Shown here piece by piece: positions 12,240-37,575 of a stretch of DNA of 64,000 bases. The notes beneath the pieces were generated by a model. The model was given only the letters and a program-made list of their open reading frames with translations. It was not told the origin of the DNA and did not search any database. The stretch covers positions 11,936,623 through 12,000,622 of the forward strand of contig OX457052.1 in the NCBI GenBank assembly GCA_949752735.1. The letters run 5' to 3'. This DNA comes from Lumbricus terrestris (taxonomy: Eukaryota > Annelida > Clitellata > Crassiclitellata > Lumbricidae). Positions within the stretch are counted from its first letter, which is position 1. Each line of letters begins with the position of its first letter. The translations under genes were made by a program, and so were the position numbers.

Positions 12240-13005
12240 AGAGCGAGCAGGTGTGGAAAGAAGAGAGGAGAAGAGGGGCGTATACAGCGGAGGAGAAGAA
12301 GAGAGAGGAAGTGAGAAGAATACAGGTGTGGAGAGGACTCAGTGGGGAGGAGAGGAGAGAGGAGGAGAGAGAAAAGAAAGGAAAAGAGAAGGGTAGAGAA
12401 GAGTGGAGAAAAAAAGAGGATAGAAAGGGAGAGGAAAGAAGAGGAGAAAAGATGAGAGAAGGAGAGAGGAAAGAAGAGGAGAGAAGATGAGAGGAGGAGA
12501 GAGGAAAGAAGAGGAGAGAAGATGAGAGGAGGAGAGAGAAAAGAAGAGGAGAGAAGATGAGAGGAGGAGAGAGGAAAGAAGATGAGAGAAGATGAGAGGA
12601 GGGGGAGAGGAGAGAAGAGGAGAGAAGATGGGAGTAGAGGAGAAAAGTGAATGGAAGAGGAGAGCAGATAAGGGGAGAGGAAAGAAGAATCGAGGAGAGG
12701 TTAGCAGAGGAGAGGAAAACAGAGAATACTAGAGGACAGGTGAGTAATTAGTAAGCCTATAATTGCCACCTGTTCTTCTTGACAATTATTGTCAAGAAGA
12801 ACAGGTGAGACGAAAAAAGGACCGGAAAGCGAATAGGTGAGGCAAGGAAAAAACGGGGAGGAGGAGGAGAAGAAGAAGAAGATGATGACGAAAGAAGAGG
12901 ACAGGAGAGGAAAGATCAGAGCAGGACTGCCGGAAAGAAAACGACAGATCAGGACAAACAGGATAGGACCGAAGAGGAGACAGAAGGCAACAAGGACAGA
13001 CGAGA
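12240..13005. repeat. purine-rich tract with a 35-bp period
   Basis: Almost pure A/G on this strand from 12240 to 12760 and 12805 to 13005. GATGAGAGGAGGAGAGA recurs every 35 bp near 12487-12600. It is split by a perfect palindrome at 12767-12807. Confidence 0.85.
12767..12807. repeat. perfect 20-bp-arm palindrome
   Basis: CACCTGTTCTTCTTGACAAT, a single T, then the exact complement ATTGTCAAGAAGAACAGGTG. Confidence 0.95.
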
Positions 13006-13380
13006 GGAGAGAGATTCAATTACTGCGTCACATGATGAAGACATCACAGAGTGAATAATTATAGTGACTTTCCTCAGTCTCCCTCTGTGTATATTTTATA
13101 CCTTCTACGAGCAAATGATCGATCCCCATGCTGCGCTGAATCAAACGAAAGATCCAACCGCCATCTGCCGTCACTTAACGTCTTCATTCGATTGCCGCCC
13201 AACACAGACAAGCAGACAGACCAACCGCCCCCACCCACCCCAAACCGGAAATGTTTTCCCGCCAATCGGTTAAATGGCTGCCGGCGGAAGTCGTAAGGAC
13301 TCTGGACGGCTATAGGGTTAACTAGATGCATTTGGGGAGAGTAGGGCATAACGGGGCGCAGTTGGTTTGGGGTATAAGTA

Positions 13381-14808
13381 CACTGTGTCCCATAAAAAAA
13401 CACACCAAAAAACTTTTCAAAAATCTTCTTTAAAACCAAGCCTATTGTAATAAAAGTTTGTACGTTGTTTCTCAAATAATTTTGCCACAAAATATTTAAC
13501 ATTTTACTTACTCACAGAAGTGGTTGCTGTTAGAGGCAGTGACGCAGACTAGGCGACTAGGCGTGTTTGGAAACATTTAAACTTAGAATTAAAATGGTTT
13601 TCAGCAGCGAAGATAAAATTTTTATTAAGAATTTAGTATTGTTGAAGGGTTACAGTAGTCGTCGGTTGATAAAAGAGTTCCCGCAAAAGGGTTGGAATAA
13701 AAATGGCCTCGATGTACTGCTGCGAAAGATTCGAAAAACGGCCAGCGTGGATCGTCAGCCCGGCAGCGGACGACCACGTTCGGTGCGCACACCAGAGAAC
13801 ATTGATGCAGTAAACGATCTTGTGCTAAGCCAGGAGGGCGCACCACAAACTCACAGAACAATTCGCCAGATTCAAAGAGAAATTGGAATGAGTAGGGGAA
13901 CAGTGTATAGAGTAATACATGATGACCTTCAGCTGAAGTGTCTGAAAAAACGCCGTGCCCAACTGTTATCAACATGCAACACAGATTCACGCTTGGAACG
14001 ATGCAAGCAACTTCTTAGGAAGTTTCCCGAGCATATAGTCCATTTCATCTGGTTTACTGACGAGAAGCTGTTTACAGTGGCGCCTCCAATCAACGCTCAG
14101 AACGATCGTCTCTACGTATCCACGACAACACTGAAGCGCAACGTTGACGCCAATCGCCTACTGCGGACCCGCCCGACTTTCAGCCGCTCACTGATGGTCT
14201 CCGTCGCCGTCTCGAAGCTCGGGTGCACGGAATTGTTCTTCGTGGAACCTGGGGTGAAGGTCAACGGCGAATATTACAGGAATATCCTGTTGATGGAGCA
14301 GATGTTGCCAGCGATCAGGAGGATGTCAAGCGACTTGTTCATTCTCCAGCAGGACAGCGCCCCAGCACATCGCGCAAAGGACACCATTGCGTTGCTGCGA
14401 CGTGAAACACCAAGCTTCATTGGACCGGAACTCTGGCCAGCAAATTCACCAGACCTCAATCCTGTTGACTACAGAATTTGGGGTCTAATACAGGAACGCG
14501 TCTACCAGACAGCAATACGGGACATCGACGAGTTGAAGGAGCGCCTGATCGTTGTGTGGGCACAGTTGAAGCAGAGTGTCATTGACAAAGCTATTGAACA
14601 GTGGCGGCCAAGGCTGAGAGCCTGCGTTCAAGCGAAGGGACATCACTTCGAACATCTTCTTAAATGAAACATTATTTTTTCTTATTTAACATGAGACTTA
14701 CATGCGTTTCATGACAAAGGTTTTTGGTGTTTTTTATGGGGCACAGTATTAGATTTACATGCGTTTCATGACAAAGGTTTTTGGTGTGTTTTTTTATGGG
14801 ACACAGTG
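13381..14808 (+). mobile_element. complete mariner-type element (DD37D), copy 1
   Basis: 1428 bp. The ends start CACTGTGTCCCATAAAAAAA and match as inverted repeats over about 30 bp. TA dinucleotides flank it (13379-13380, 14809-14810). It encodes one intact transposase. The right end is doubled: an inner copy of the last ~50 bp lies at 14699-14748. Confidence 0.9.
13594..14667 (+). CDS. mariner transposase, DD37D (maT-like)
   Basis: 357 residues from the ATG at 13594. The open frame continues 27 bp upstream but only through a TTG; the relative at 26.1-27.2 kb starts at the equivalent ATG. The N-terminal half has two helix-turn-helix segments (SSRRLIKEFP around residue 22 and THRTIRQIQREIGMSRGTVY around 86), joined by a GRPR motif. 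The catalytic triad is FTDEKLF (D156), QQDSAPAHRA (D254) and SPDLNPVDY (D292), with 37 residues between the second and third Asp. Cut-and-paste transposase acting on its own terminal repeats at TA sites. No stop or frameshift is visible, so it may be young or active. Confidence 0.9.
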   Translation: MVFSSEDKIFIKNLVLLKGYSSRRLIKEFPQKGWNKNGLDVLLRKIRKTASVDRQPGSGRPRSVRTPENIDAVNDLVLSQEGAPQTHRTIRQIQREIGMSRGTVYRVIHDDLQLKCLKKRRAQLLSTCNTDSRLERCKQLLRKFPEHIVHFIWFTDEKLFTVAPPINAQNDRLYVSTTTLKRNVDANRLLRTRPTFSRSLMVSVAVSKLGCTELFFVEPGVKVNGEYYRNILLMEQMLPAIRRMSSDLFILQQDSAPAHRAKDTIALLRRETPSFIGPELWPANSPDLNPVDYRIWGLIQERVYQTAIRDIDELKERLIVVWAQLKQSVIDKAIEQWRPRLRACVQAKGHHFEHLLK

Positions 14809-15177
14809 TATATAGGCCGGTTCGATATAAACAGTTGCTCGATTGGGGTGACGATGGGGTGACGATGGGGTGGGGTGGGAGTGGGGTGACCTATTTATGG
14901 AGTAAGCAACATTGTTGATCGTCAACAGCAAGACAGGAACAGGACGATTGGCGTTTATGACACGCAATCAATCCGTATATATGATGGCATAAGCACTGCA
15001 AATTATAGACCACGTTTGCATGTAGTGTGTATCCAATATATTACATGCATATTAAATATTATATACCTTTCCATTGGCACTGTATATATATACATGTAAT
15101 TATATATGCATACTGCATAGGCCTACAGTAACTGCCTTTTTAATGGCACTACATATCTACATACTACATACATGTTC

Positions 15178-15398
15178 GGCGCGGTGCTGTAGTGGGTATG
15201 TTCGTTGCAATGCCTTGCAGCCGAAGGGTTGCAGGTTCGAATCCACCTCAAGTCACCGCGTAAGGATCTTGGGCAGGTCCTTCACTCGCGATTGCTCAGC
15301 GCTTCGGCGTGAAACTGCAATGCAGTGTCCGCTCTGTAGTCGGGAGCGCCTCTGAGTAGAAAACTTGAAAAGGCGCTACAACAAGTGCAAATAAAAAA
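15178..15398 (+). mobile_element. tRNA-headed SINE copy
   Basis: GGCGCGGTGCTGTAGTGG head, perfect B box GGTTCGAATCC, CAGGTCCTTCACTCGC, then GGGAGCGCCTCTGAGTAG and an A-rich end. Confidence 0.85.
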
Positions 15399-15504
15399 TC
15401 TCCAAATGTATCGTATAGTCGTAATGGTATAAACTTCTGAAGTGCCACTCGAAAACCAGGCTCATGAAACCAGCCTATTCACGAGTTCTGTTGTACGTGT
15501 GCAT

Positions 15505-15600
15505 AATTATGTACTGGGGTTGGATTGGGAGCCCTCCTGAGCAGCAACCTTTAACGGGACGCTATATCAAATTGCCAGTAAATGAATAAATATGTAGGTG
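15505..15600 (+). mobile_element. CR1/L2-type LINE 3' tail
   Basis: GGTTGGATTGGGAGC and CGCTATATCAAAT followed by AATGAATAAAT match the 3' ends of the other CR1/L2-like tails in the window. Confidence 0.5.
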
Positions 15601-16521
15601 TCGCATATACTTACAATCGTATCGTAACTGGGCATTCAAAAAGCGCCTCTCGCAATATGGACTATTCAGAGGCGCTCTCTGCTGTGCAGAAACCCGTGGA
15701 AGGATAAACGCCTTCAGACAACGAGTAGACGAGGAGGAGAAGATTACTGTACGGACATGAGCTTGACCTGCATAGAAGGCGCTGGATACATTCTGTATAT
15801 ACATTTTGTATAGAGTATATGCTATAGTGTTCTAGATATTCAATAGACTATATCTATGCATATCGAATCAAGTTGTATCTCTGTTCAAAAGCACTGCATT
15901 TAAAGGTTATTGAATGTGTATGTCTGCAGTATGTATCCAATATAGAATTATAAATATGTATTGCATTTGTTGAGTCTTATGGATACTTAGGCTTAACCTA
16001 CTTAATTTCGTATATGTATGTACGTGACATTGCATAGGGCATACACAAGTACACAGAGAAACTGACAGAGACATGAAGACGGACAAAGAGTGACAGCGAA
16101 GAAGGGACTCCTAATAGACTTTGATGTCGACAGACATAATAGACATATTAATGGACGAACATATTATACAGAGGGACAGACATATAAGCAGACAAACAGA
16201 CGGGCGGACGTCAATTCAACTCATCCGGTTATGTCCCCCCCACCCCAATATGGTCCACCTAGTGAAGGGGAGCGAACACTATAGTATCACGCGTACAAGT
16301 TTTTGAGCCCTCGGAATTCAGAAACTCAGCCTACAATTAAGAAAATGTAATACACAATCAATCTACGAATTCACATTTTCTTGTTGGAAGATTTTTAATT
16401 TTTAGCCTCTTTCTAAAAGCGTCTTTGGAACAATGTCTTATTTAATTGTTTGCCAATTAAAATCTTTACGAGAAAAACAATATTATAATTATCGAGGCAA
16501 AATTCTGAGGGGTTCGCAGTG

Positions 16522-17226
16522 CAGGGTCGTATGAACAAAATTAACGTGGAGGTCTGTTCAGTACAACTGTGGAGACCCCAACCTTACAGAATAACGACAA
16601 AAGGACACACAAAACGTGTCATGTATTCAACGAATCAACATTCGTCTATTGTTAATTCCTTCCTTCCTTTTTACAATATCTCCCTCTGTTCATTAGGTTC
16701 TTTGCCAAGTGGCAGGTCCAAGCGTCCAATGTCTCCACCTTTCACGCTGCTGTGCCATATCCTTAAGTTCTCTGGATCCCTTCTCCATCATCCCATCCAG
16801 CAGTTTTTGTCTAGATCTTCCTCTGCACCTTTTCCCCTCCAATCTTCCTTCAATTATTTCTTTCTGCAGTAAGCTACCTTGCAGCAAATGTCCACCCAAT
16901 TCTTTTGTCTCATCTGTTTCTAGCAGAGATCTTTTCTCTTCTACCATCGTTAGATATTTAATATTCTTTAATATTCCAGTCTATAGTGTTAGAGTACAGT
17001 GGCCTATGGTAGGCCTACATCTTTTACGGTTTAAGAGCATTGAAGTGAATCACCAGAGCACTCGTAGGCCTACCAGTAGAATTAAAGATGTTGAAAAAAT
17101 ATTTTTGCATATTTTGCATGTGTGGGGTCTAAAGTTTTCAAGGTCTAAAGACCCCAAACAAGGCCTAAAAGTGTAGGCACCTATTCGGCCCAACATGTTG
17201 AACATGCCATATTCAATCCAACCCTG
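16522..17226 (-). mobile_element. hAT-type element, diverged relative of the 27.5-kb copy, with nested LINE
   Basis: The left end CAGGGTCGTATGAAC and the right end CAATCCAACCCTG are diverged versions, in opposite orientation, of the ends of the element at 27545-28749. Shared inner blocks include GAATCAACATTCGTCTATT and CATCTTTTACGGTTTAAGA. The 8-bp flanks are TCGCAGTG and CCGCAGTG (7 of 8 equal). A LINE tail lies inside. Confidence 0.7.
16650..16945 (-). mobile_element. LINE tail (RTE/Proto2-like reverse transcriptase C-terminus)
   Basis: Minus-strand frame: KELGGHLLQGSLLQKEIIEG, RLEGKRCRGRSRQKLLDGMM, then ERWRHWTLGP. This is the usual 'EGR-GKRGRGR-R---LD-M' end, also present at 29.0 kb. It is nested in the hAT element. 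Confidence 0.65.
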
Positions 17227-17513
17227 CCGCAGTGATACCTCAATATCAAAATAATTTAATGTCATTTTGCAAGCACTCTTATAAGAACACTGGTCATCTC
17301 TGGTCTAGAATGGTTTCGCAAGCAACCATTGTGATGTGCCGTGTAGTAAATAGAGTGGCTGGCCTATAAAATTATGTAGATGTAGTCTCAATTGATATGC
17401 ATGTATGCGTGTCGGCTTATACATGCAGCGCACACAGAGGCGCTAAAACCTGGCAGTGTTTTACAGGTCTCAAGAGGTTCGACTTAGCAGCAGACATTTC
17501 GTCGGCTCGACTA

Positions 17514-18056
17514 TCTATATAAATAAAAATGTAAAAAGTTACAGTTTGTTACATCGGTTCTCGGAGAGTTCTGAACCGATTCCTTTTAAAATTTTCGCAA
17601 ACCGTTCCATTCGAACATCTCCGGGTTTTTTTATGCCTTTTGGGGAAAAGCGCAATCTTTACGACCCAAAAACACAACTTTTAATTCCATGCGATTGACG
17701 TCGATGGAGTCCAGCCATTTCGAGTTTGAACCTTCATATATATTCTTCGGGCGCGTTTCAAACGCAAGCATTCTTCAAAACGTGTAGCCGACGGTCTGCT
17801 ATAGCGCAATTTTATATGTAACTGTCGGTTTTGGCAAAATCGTCCATTTGCGGCCGTTTTCCGCGCGTCTTTCTACAGTGGCTACAGGGGACGGAAGGGG
17901 AGGGACGGGAGGGGAGGAGAGGACGGGGGAGGAAGGCGAGGAGAGGAAGGGGATGGGGAAAGAGAGGGGAAGGGGAAGGAGAAAGGGGAGGGGACGTAGG
18001 AAGGGAGGGTTGGACAGTCTTTTCAGCCACAGCAACGCGTGGCCGGGTACAGCTAG
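17514..18056 (+). mobile_element. Helitron-like non-autonomous element
   Basis: It starts TCTATATAAATAAAAATG after an A and ends CGGGTACAGCTAG before a T: the TC...CTAG termini and A|T insertion site of Helitrons, with a GC-rich stem upstream of the end (GCAACGCGTGGCCGGG). The interior includes a G-rich stretch at 17888-18005. Confidence 0.65.
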
Positions 18057-18083
18057 TATAACTATATATTCATACATGTATAT

Positions 18084-18122
<39 letters not shown>
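18084..18122. repeat. (TA)n microsatellite
   Basis: About 38 bp of alternating TA. Confidence 0.9.
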
Positions 18123-18125
<3 letters not shown>

Positions 18126-18330
18126 TACACGTCGGGAGAATAATTTTCCTTTTGGTAACTCTCTGCTTATTATCCTCGTGACAATTTGAACAGCATCGCA
18201 CAACAAGGGTTTTAAGACGTTCGGACAGCGTGTAATCTGTGTGAAAGTCACCTGCAAAATTCAACCAGGGACTCTTATAGAGACTCAATAATTTTCCATT
18301 CCGCCTCTGAAAACCCGCGATAGTGTAGGC

Positions 18331-18702
18331 CAGTGATTCCCAACCTTTTTTGACTTTAGGGCCACTTTTTCTAAGTTGGCGGACACGATGGTCACTCTTT
18401 CTTAGTTGAAGGACATTAGGGGCCACAAAGTTACAAATTTATTGACTAAAAGCAAATAAAATTGCTATAATTGAATCAAGATTATAATGTTTGATGTTAT
18501 TTAAATTTTAAAGACGTCAAATAAAATAATTTGTAATAGAAAATAATCTGTAAGAAAATAATAGAAAATAATTATAGGTTTTAACCTGTCCAAATTGTCA
18601 TTTTTTTCATTTATTTTTTGTTAATTCTCTTAGAGATGAGGACCATTTTTTTAAACCCAGCGGGCCACTTTTGGCCCGCATGCCACGGGTTGGGAACCAC
18701 TG
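18331..18702. mobile_element. hAT-type MITE
   Basis: Ends CAGTGATTCCCAACC and GGTTGGGAACCACTG, the classic hAT start found across animals. The flanks are GTGTAGGC and GTGTAGGT (7 of 8 equal). 372 bp with no coding capacity. Confidence 0.8.
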
Positions 18703-18766
18703 GTGTAGGTTATACGCTGAAACGGTGGTGCTGAAAATAACATGCATTTCTTGCATTAAAACTGTA

Positions 18767-18890
18767 TTAACTAAAAGCAAATAAAATTGCTATAATTGAA
18801 TCAAGATTATAATGCTTGATGTTATTTACAGACGTCAAATAAAATAATTTGTAATAGAAAATAATTATTTGCAATAGAAAATAATTATTC
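18767..18890. repeat. second copy of the MITE interior
   Basis: CTAAAAGCAAATAAAATTGC through ATAATTTGTAATAGAAAAT repeats the inner part of the MITE at 18331-18702. It sits directly in front of the acceptor of the last exon of the membrane-protein gene. Confidence 0.75.
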
Positions 18891-18897
18891 ATTGCAG

Positions 18898-19948
18898 ACG
18901 GCGCAATCACCAGAAGTTGGACAAGTGGCGAGTCGTCATCAACAACCTCCAGGAGAATTCTCGACCCGGCGCTGGAAAGTCCTTCCCCGCTCGACCGGAA
19001 CGGACCTGCCACCTCGCGAACGACTTCAACGACACGCGTCGCTGCTTCCTCGGCAAGACCCACAACAATTCGTCGTCACGGTTCAGCGGCGTTTCCTCCG
19101 ACCGACCCAACCACCACCGCGTCGGCGGCGTGGCAATATGTCCCGAGGACGACTGGCAAGGTCGGAAGCTGCTCGCCTCGCGCGACTACAGCGACGAGGA
19201 CGAGGTAGAGATCGCCTTCTCCTTGACTACAGGTCACCATCGACGAGGGAGCCACCACGATCTCTACGCGATGACTCCCATCTTCTGGCAGCAAGCAGCG
19301 GACGTTTCCTGCCAGTTCTGTTCGCTTCCTCCGGACATCGACGAAACTGGCAAGCGGGTGACTACTACTACCGAGACCCCAACAGACTCTGTTAAATCCC
19401 AGTCGAATGCGATCAGTAGGGATGTGTTCCAGTGGATTGCGCCCGTTGACCTGGTCCCTACTCCAGTGTCATCAGTTCACAACGCAGTACCAACGATTCT
19501 TTGTAGCCCCTCCTCCCAGCCCCAGCAGGCGAGGACCCAGCGTCCATGGCTGCCTCAGCCTCCTCATCCTAATCCTCATCCTCATCCTCGAGCGTTGAGT
19601 CGATCTGCACCGGATGTGACCCTCATCGACTTCCACCCTTCGTCGTCGTTCCTCTGCTATTCGAGTTTCGTCGAACTAGACTCAAACGCTGATTCATCGC
19701 ATTGCAGCGAATGCCTCGGTCTCCGTTCAAACTGCAGTAGCAGCAGCAACCAGCACATCGCCCATCCCACCGCAGACCAACAGACCACGACGGCGCCGAG
19801 AGGTGTTCGCAGATGCTCGACCCTGGCATCGATGCCACACAGCAGAAGCATCATCAGTCCAACGCGCATGCTGCATAGCGCGCCGCGAAAGACTGCGTCT
19901 CAGAACACGAGCAACGAAACCAGTCTTCGATCGTACAGGGTATCATAA
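18898..19948 (+). CDS. last exon: cytoplasmic tail of the membrane protein
   Basis: After the acceptor ATTGCAG this exon is open for about 349 codons to TAA at 19946-19948. The frame starts RRNHQKLDKWRVVINNL, immediately after the membrane exon. It is clearly richer in G+C than its surroundings. The tail is low in hydrophobic segments: an acidic patch (SDEDEVEIAF) near residue 100, a His-rich patch (TGHHRRGSHHDLY), a Pro/His repeat (PQPPHPNPHPHPR) around residue 230, and Ser/Thr-rich stretches after it. No catalytic domain or known signalling motif is recognisable. There is no in-frame ATG near its 5' end, so it should not be modelled as a stand-alone gene. It points toward the NACHT/TPR gene, which converges from the other strand 1.5 kb away. 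Confidence 0.75.
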
Positions 19949-20097
19949 CAATCGAAAGATTATATCGTCGAAACAATTGAAACGTTACATCAAAAAAGTG
20001 CATCAGATGACGTCATCTGGATACACGCTCATACAGCATCCATCATCTAAGTATCCCTAGTATCATTTATCTGGACTCATATATCTCATATATACAT

Positions 20098-20325
20098 TGA
20101 GAGCGGTGACAGTAGTGGATGGTTCGGTGCCATGGAGCAGGAGGGTTCCAGGTTCGAATCCAGCTAAAAAGTCAAAACGCCGCGTAGGTACCCTAAGCGT
20201 CCTTCACTCGCAATTAGGCCTACTCGTGCGCTTCGGCGTGAAAGTCCGATGCAGTGTCGGGAGCGCCTCTGAGTAGTAAGCTTGAAGGGGCGCTACAGCA
20301 AATGCGAGAAGTAAATGAATGAATC
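20098..20325 (+). mobile_element. tRNA-headed SINE copy with AAATGAAT tail
   Basis: B box GGTTCGAATCC, CCTTCACTCGCAATT, GGGAGCGCCTCTGAGTAG and GGGGCGCTACAGCAAATGCG, then a GTAAATGAATGAAT tail that is interrupted by a Helitron-like element. Confidence 0.85.
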
Positions 20326-20766
20326 TATATTATAAGGCAGAAACACTTTCCTTATGTTTGTTTGTTTGTTTGTTTGTTTGTATGCTTTTGACTCTCCCCT
20401 GCAGAATAGGCTCGGAAATGAAACAGCGTCGGTTTATAAAAATTCTTGCAATCGATTCTTACCCAAATTATAAGGTCATCGCAACTATTTTCAGGTTTTA
20501 ACTCATTTTAAAACAAGAATTATTAGCGTTTTAAGACAGATTTCATCAATAATAACGCTTCAGTAAAGAGTCTATAGCCCATGACGTCATACCCGCCGAG
20601 TAATAATTTGCGCAGCGCCCCGCAGCGTCACCTTTGGCCTTTTGGGGAAGCGGGGTGGGGTGGAGGGTTGGCGAAAACCCGAAATCTAGCGGTCTACGAT
20701 GGGTACCACAGTGGACTAGTGTTTAAAACCCTATATTTCCCGGGCAACGCCGGGTAACACATCTAG
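20324..20766 (+). mobile_element. Helitron-like element inserted in a SINE tail
   Basis: It starts TCTATATTATAAGGCAG after A and ends CCGGGCAACGCCGGG, a spacer and CTAG before T. The stem before CTAG and the A|T target are typical of Helitrons. The same SINE tail at 59.37 kb is uninterrupted. Confidence 0.75.
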
Positions 20767-21466
20767 TAAATGAATAAATGAATAAATGAATGAATAAATA
20801 AATGAATAAATAAATATCATCACGGTCTTTTCTCGTGAATGAATTGCTGCAGTACTCGATACATTGAAGTCGATCAAGTAGTAGCGAGGGTTGGCTAGCG
20901 TAATCGATGCGTATAGCGTTTTATTTCATGAGATAAATATCATGTTCCTTTCATGCCATACCGTCTTACATGACGTAGTTCCGTGTTCAGTTATCTTGAA
21001 TAATATTTTATATCACTCTGTATAGCGCATACGTTACTATATGAGGCCAAGACTACATGACCGAATCATTCCTAGGGCGGACAACCTAACGAGAAAATCT
21101 TTTTTGACGAGGATGCTTTATCATATTTAAATGTAATACCATATAAACCAAAGTGCAGAATAAATTGTTCGTCATTAAAAGAACTTCTTTTTTAAATTTA
21201 AAATTTATATTGGATTTGGGCTTAGGATTTTATGCTATTCTAAAACACTTTGACATTGATTGGATATAGAAATTATGTACGTTTGTTTATTATACTTTGT
21301 ATGTACACCAAAATGCGGATAGCAATTGGTATATTAAAGAATATTCTTATCTTATCTTATCTTATATATGAAAAGTTTATGGGCTATAGTCACGTAAGTT
21401 CTTGTGTAATTTTATAATTTGCTCTTATCCTATGGAGACCACGTAGATGACACAACCCTCAGTCTG

Positions 21467-36824
<15,358 letters not shown>

Positions 36825-36977
36825 CTGCATACAAAGAACGATAAGAACAACAAATGAAGATTAGCAAGACATGTCCAGGTGAGACAATGTTAAAACGTTT
36901 CTGTCAGGTGACATGCATTCATGCATACATACACACGTATGCTGCATACATACATGCTTGGTACGCATACATACACT

Positions 36978-37010
36978 CTTAGCCTTTTGACCGTAAATAT
37001 AACGGTCAAA
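36978..37010. repeat. short inverted repeat at the edge of a minisatellite
   Basis: CCTTTTGACCGT, a short AT spacer, ACGGTCAAAGG. Confidence 0.75.
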
Positions 37011-37079
37011 GGACTGGCAGCTAAGAACACTGTCGAACACCGTCGAGACCGTAGAAAAAAACTGCAGACCGTTGCTATA

Positions 37080-37575
37080 ATATTGACCGTTTTCCCAACG
37101 GTCCACGGCCGTCCTTTTTTACTGTCCTTTAACGGCGCCCGACAGTAATTTAGTGCTTCCGGCAGTTTTCCACCGTACTTTTTTACGGTCCTTTAACTGC
37201 GCCCGACAGTAATCTAGTACTTCCGGCAGTTTTCTACCGTACTATTTTACGGTCCTTTAACGGCGCCCGACAGTATTTTAGTGCTTCCGGCAGTTTTCCA
37301 CCGTACTTTTTTACGGTCCTTTAACTGCGCCCGACAGTAATCTAGTACTTCCGGCAGTTTTCTACCGTACTATTTTACGGTCCTTTAACGGCGCCCGACA
37401 GTATTTTAGTGCTTCCGGCAGTTTTCCACCGTACTTTTTTACGGTCCTTTAACTGCGCCCTACAGTAATCTAGTACTTCCGGCAGTTTTCTACCGTACTA
37501 TTTTACGGTCCTTTAACGGTGCCCCACAGTATTCTAGTACTTCCGGCATTTTTCTACCGTACTATTTTACAGTCC
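37080..37575. repeat. ~62-bp minisatellite with alternating monomer types
   Basis: About eight monomers, each containing GCGCCCGACAGTA, CTTCCGGCAGTTTTC and TTTTACGGTCCTTTAAC. Monomers alternate between types (AATTTAGTGC/CCACC versus AATCTAGTAC/CTACC), giving a ~125-bp higher-order unit. Confidence 0.9.

Larger units (their letters stand above)
332..18897 (+). other. 18.6-kb intron of the membrane-protein gene, filled with repeats
   Basis: The intron is inferred from the GTGAGC donor at 332 and the ATTGCAG acceptor ending at 18897, with a matching phase. Besides the elements listed separately, the stretches 760-1500, 1770-2140, 8350-9200, 9620-9935, 10150-11150, 11860-12240, 13010-13380, 14815-15170 and 15600-16510 hold no gene I can support. 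A further exon inside the intron cannot be excluded, but none is needed for the reading frame. Confidence 0.6.
19949..21466. other. 1.5-kb interval between two convergent genes
   Basis: This interval holds the 3' UTR region of the membrane-protein gene, a SINE copy (20098-20325) and a Helitron-like insertion (20324-20766). The rest, 20770-21466, shows only short AAATGAAT and CTTAT tracts. Part of it reappears at 59.2-59.5 kb and 63.9-64.0 kb. Confidence 0.6.

Noticed and set aside
13567..13593. nine extra N-terminal residues of mariner transposase 1
   Set aside because: That start is a TTG. The ATG at 13594 aligns with the start of the related transposase at 27174.
18917..19948. stand-alone gene starting at 18917
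   Set aside because: The first codon is TTG, and an acceptor at 18897 with a matching phase to the transmembrane exon shows it is an internal part of a spliced gene.
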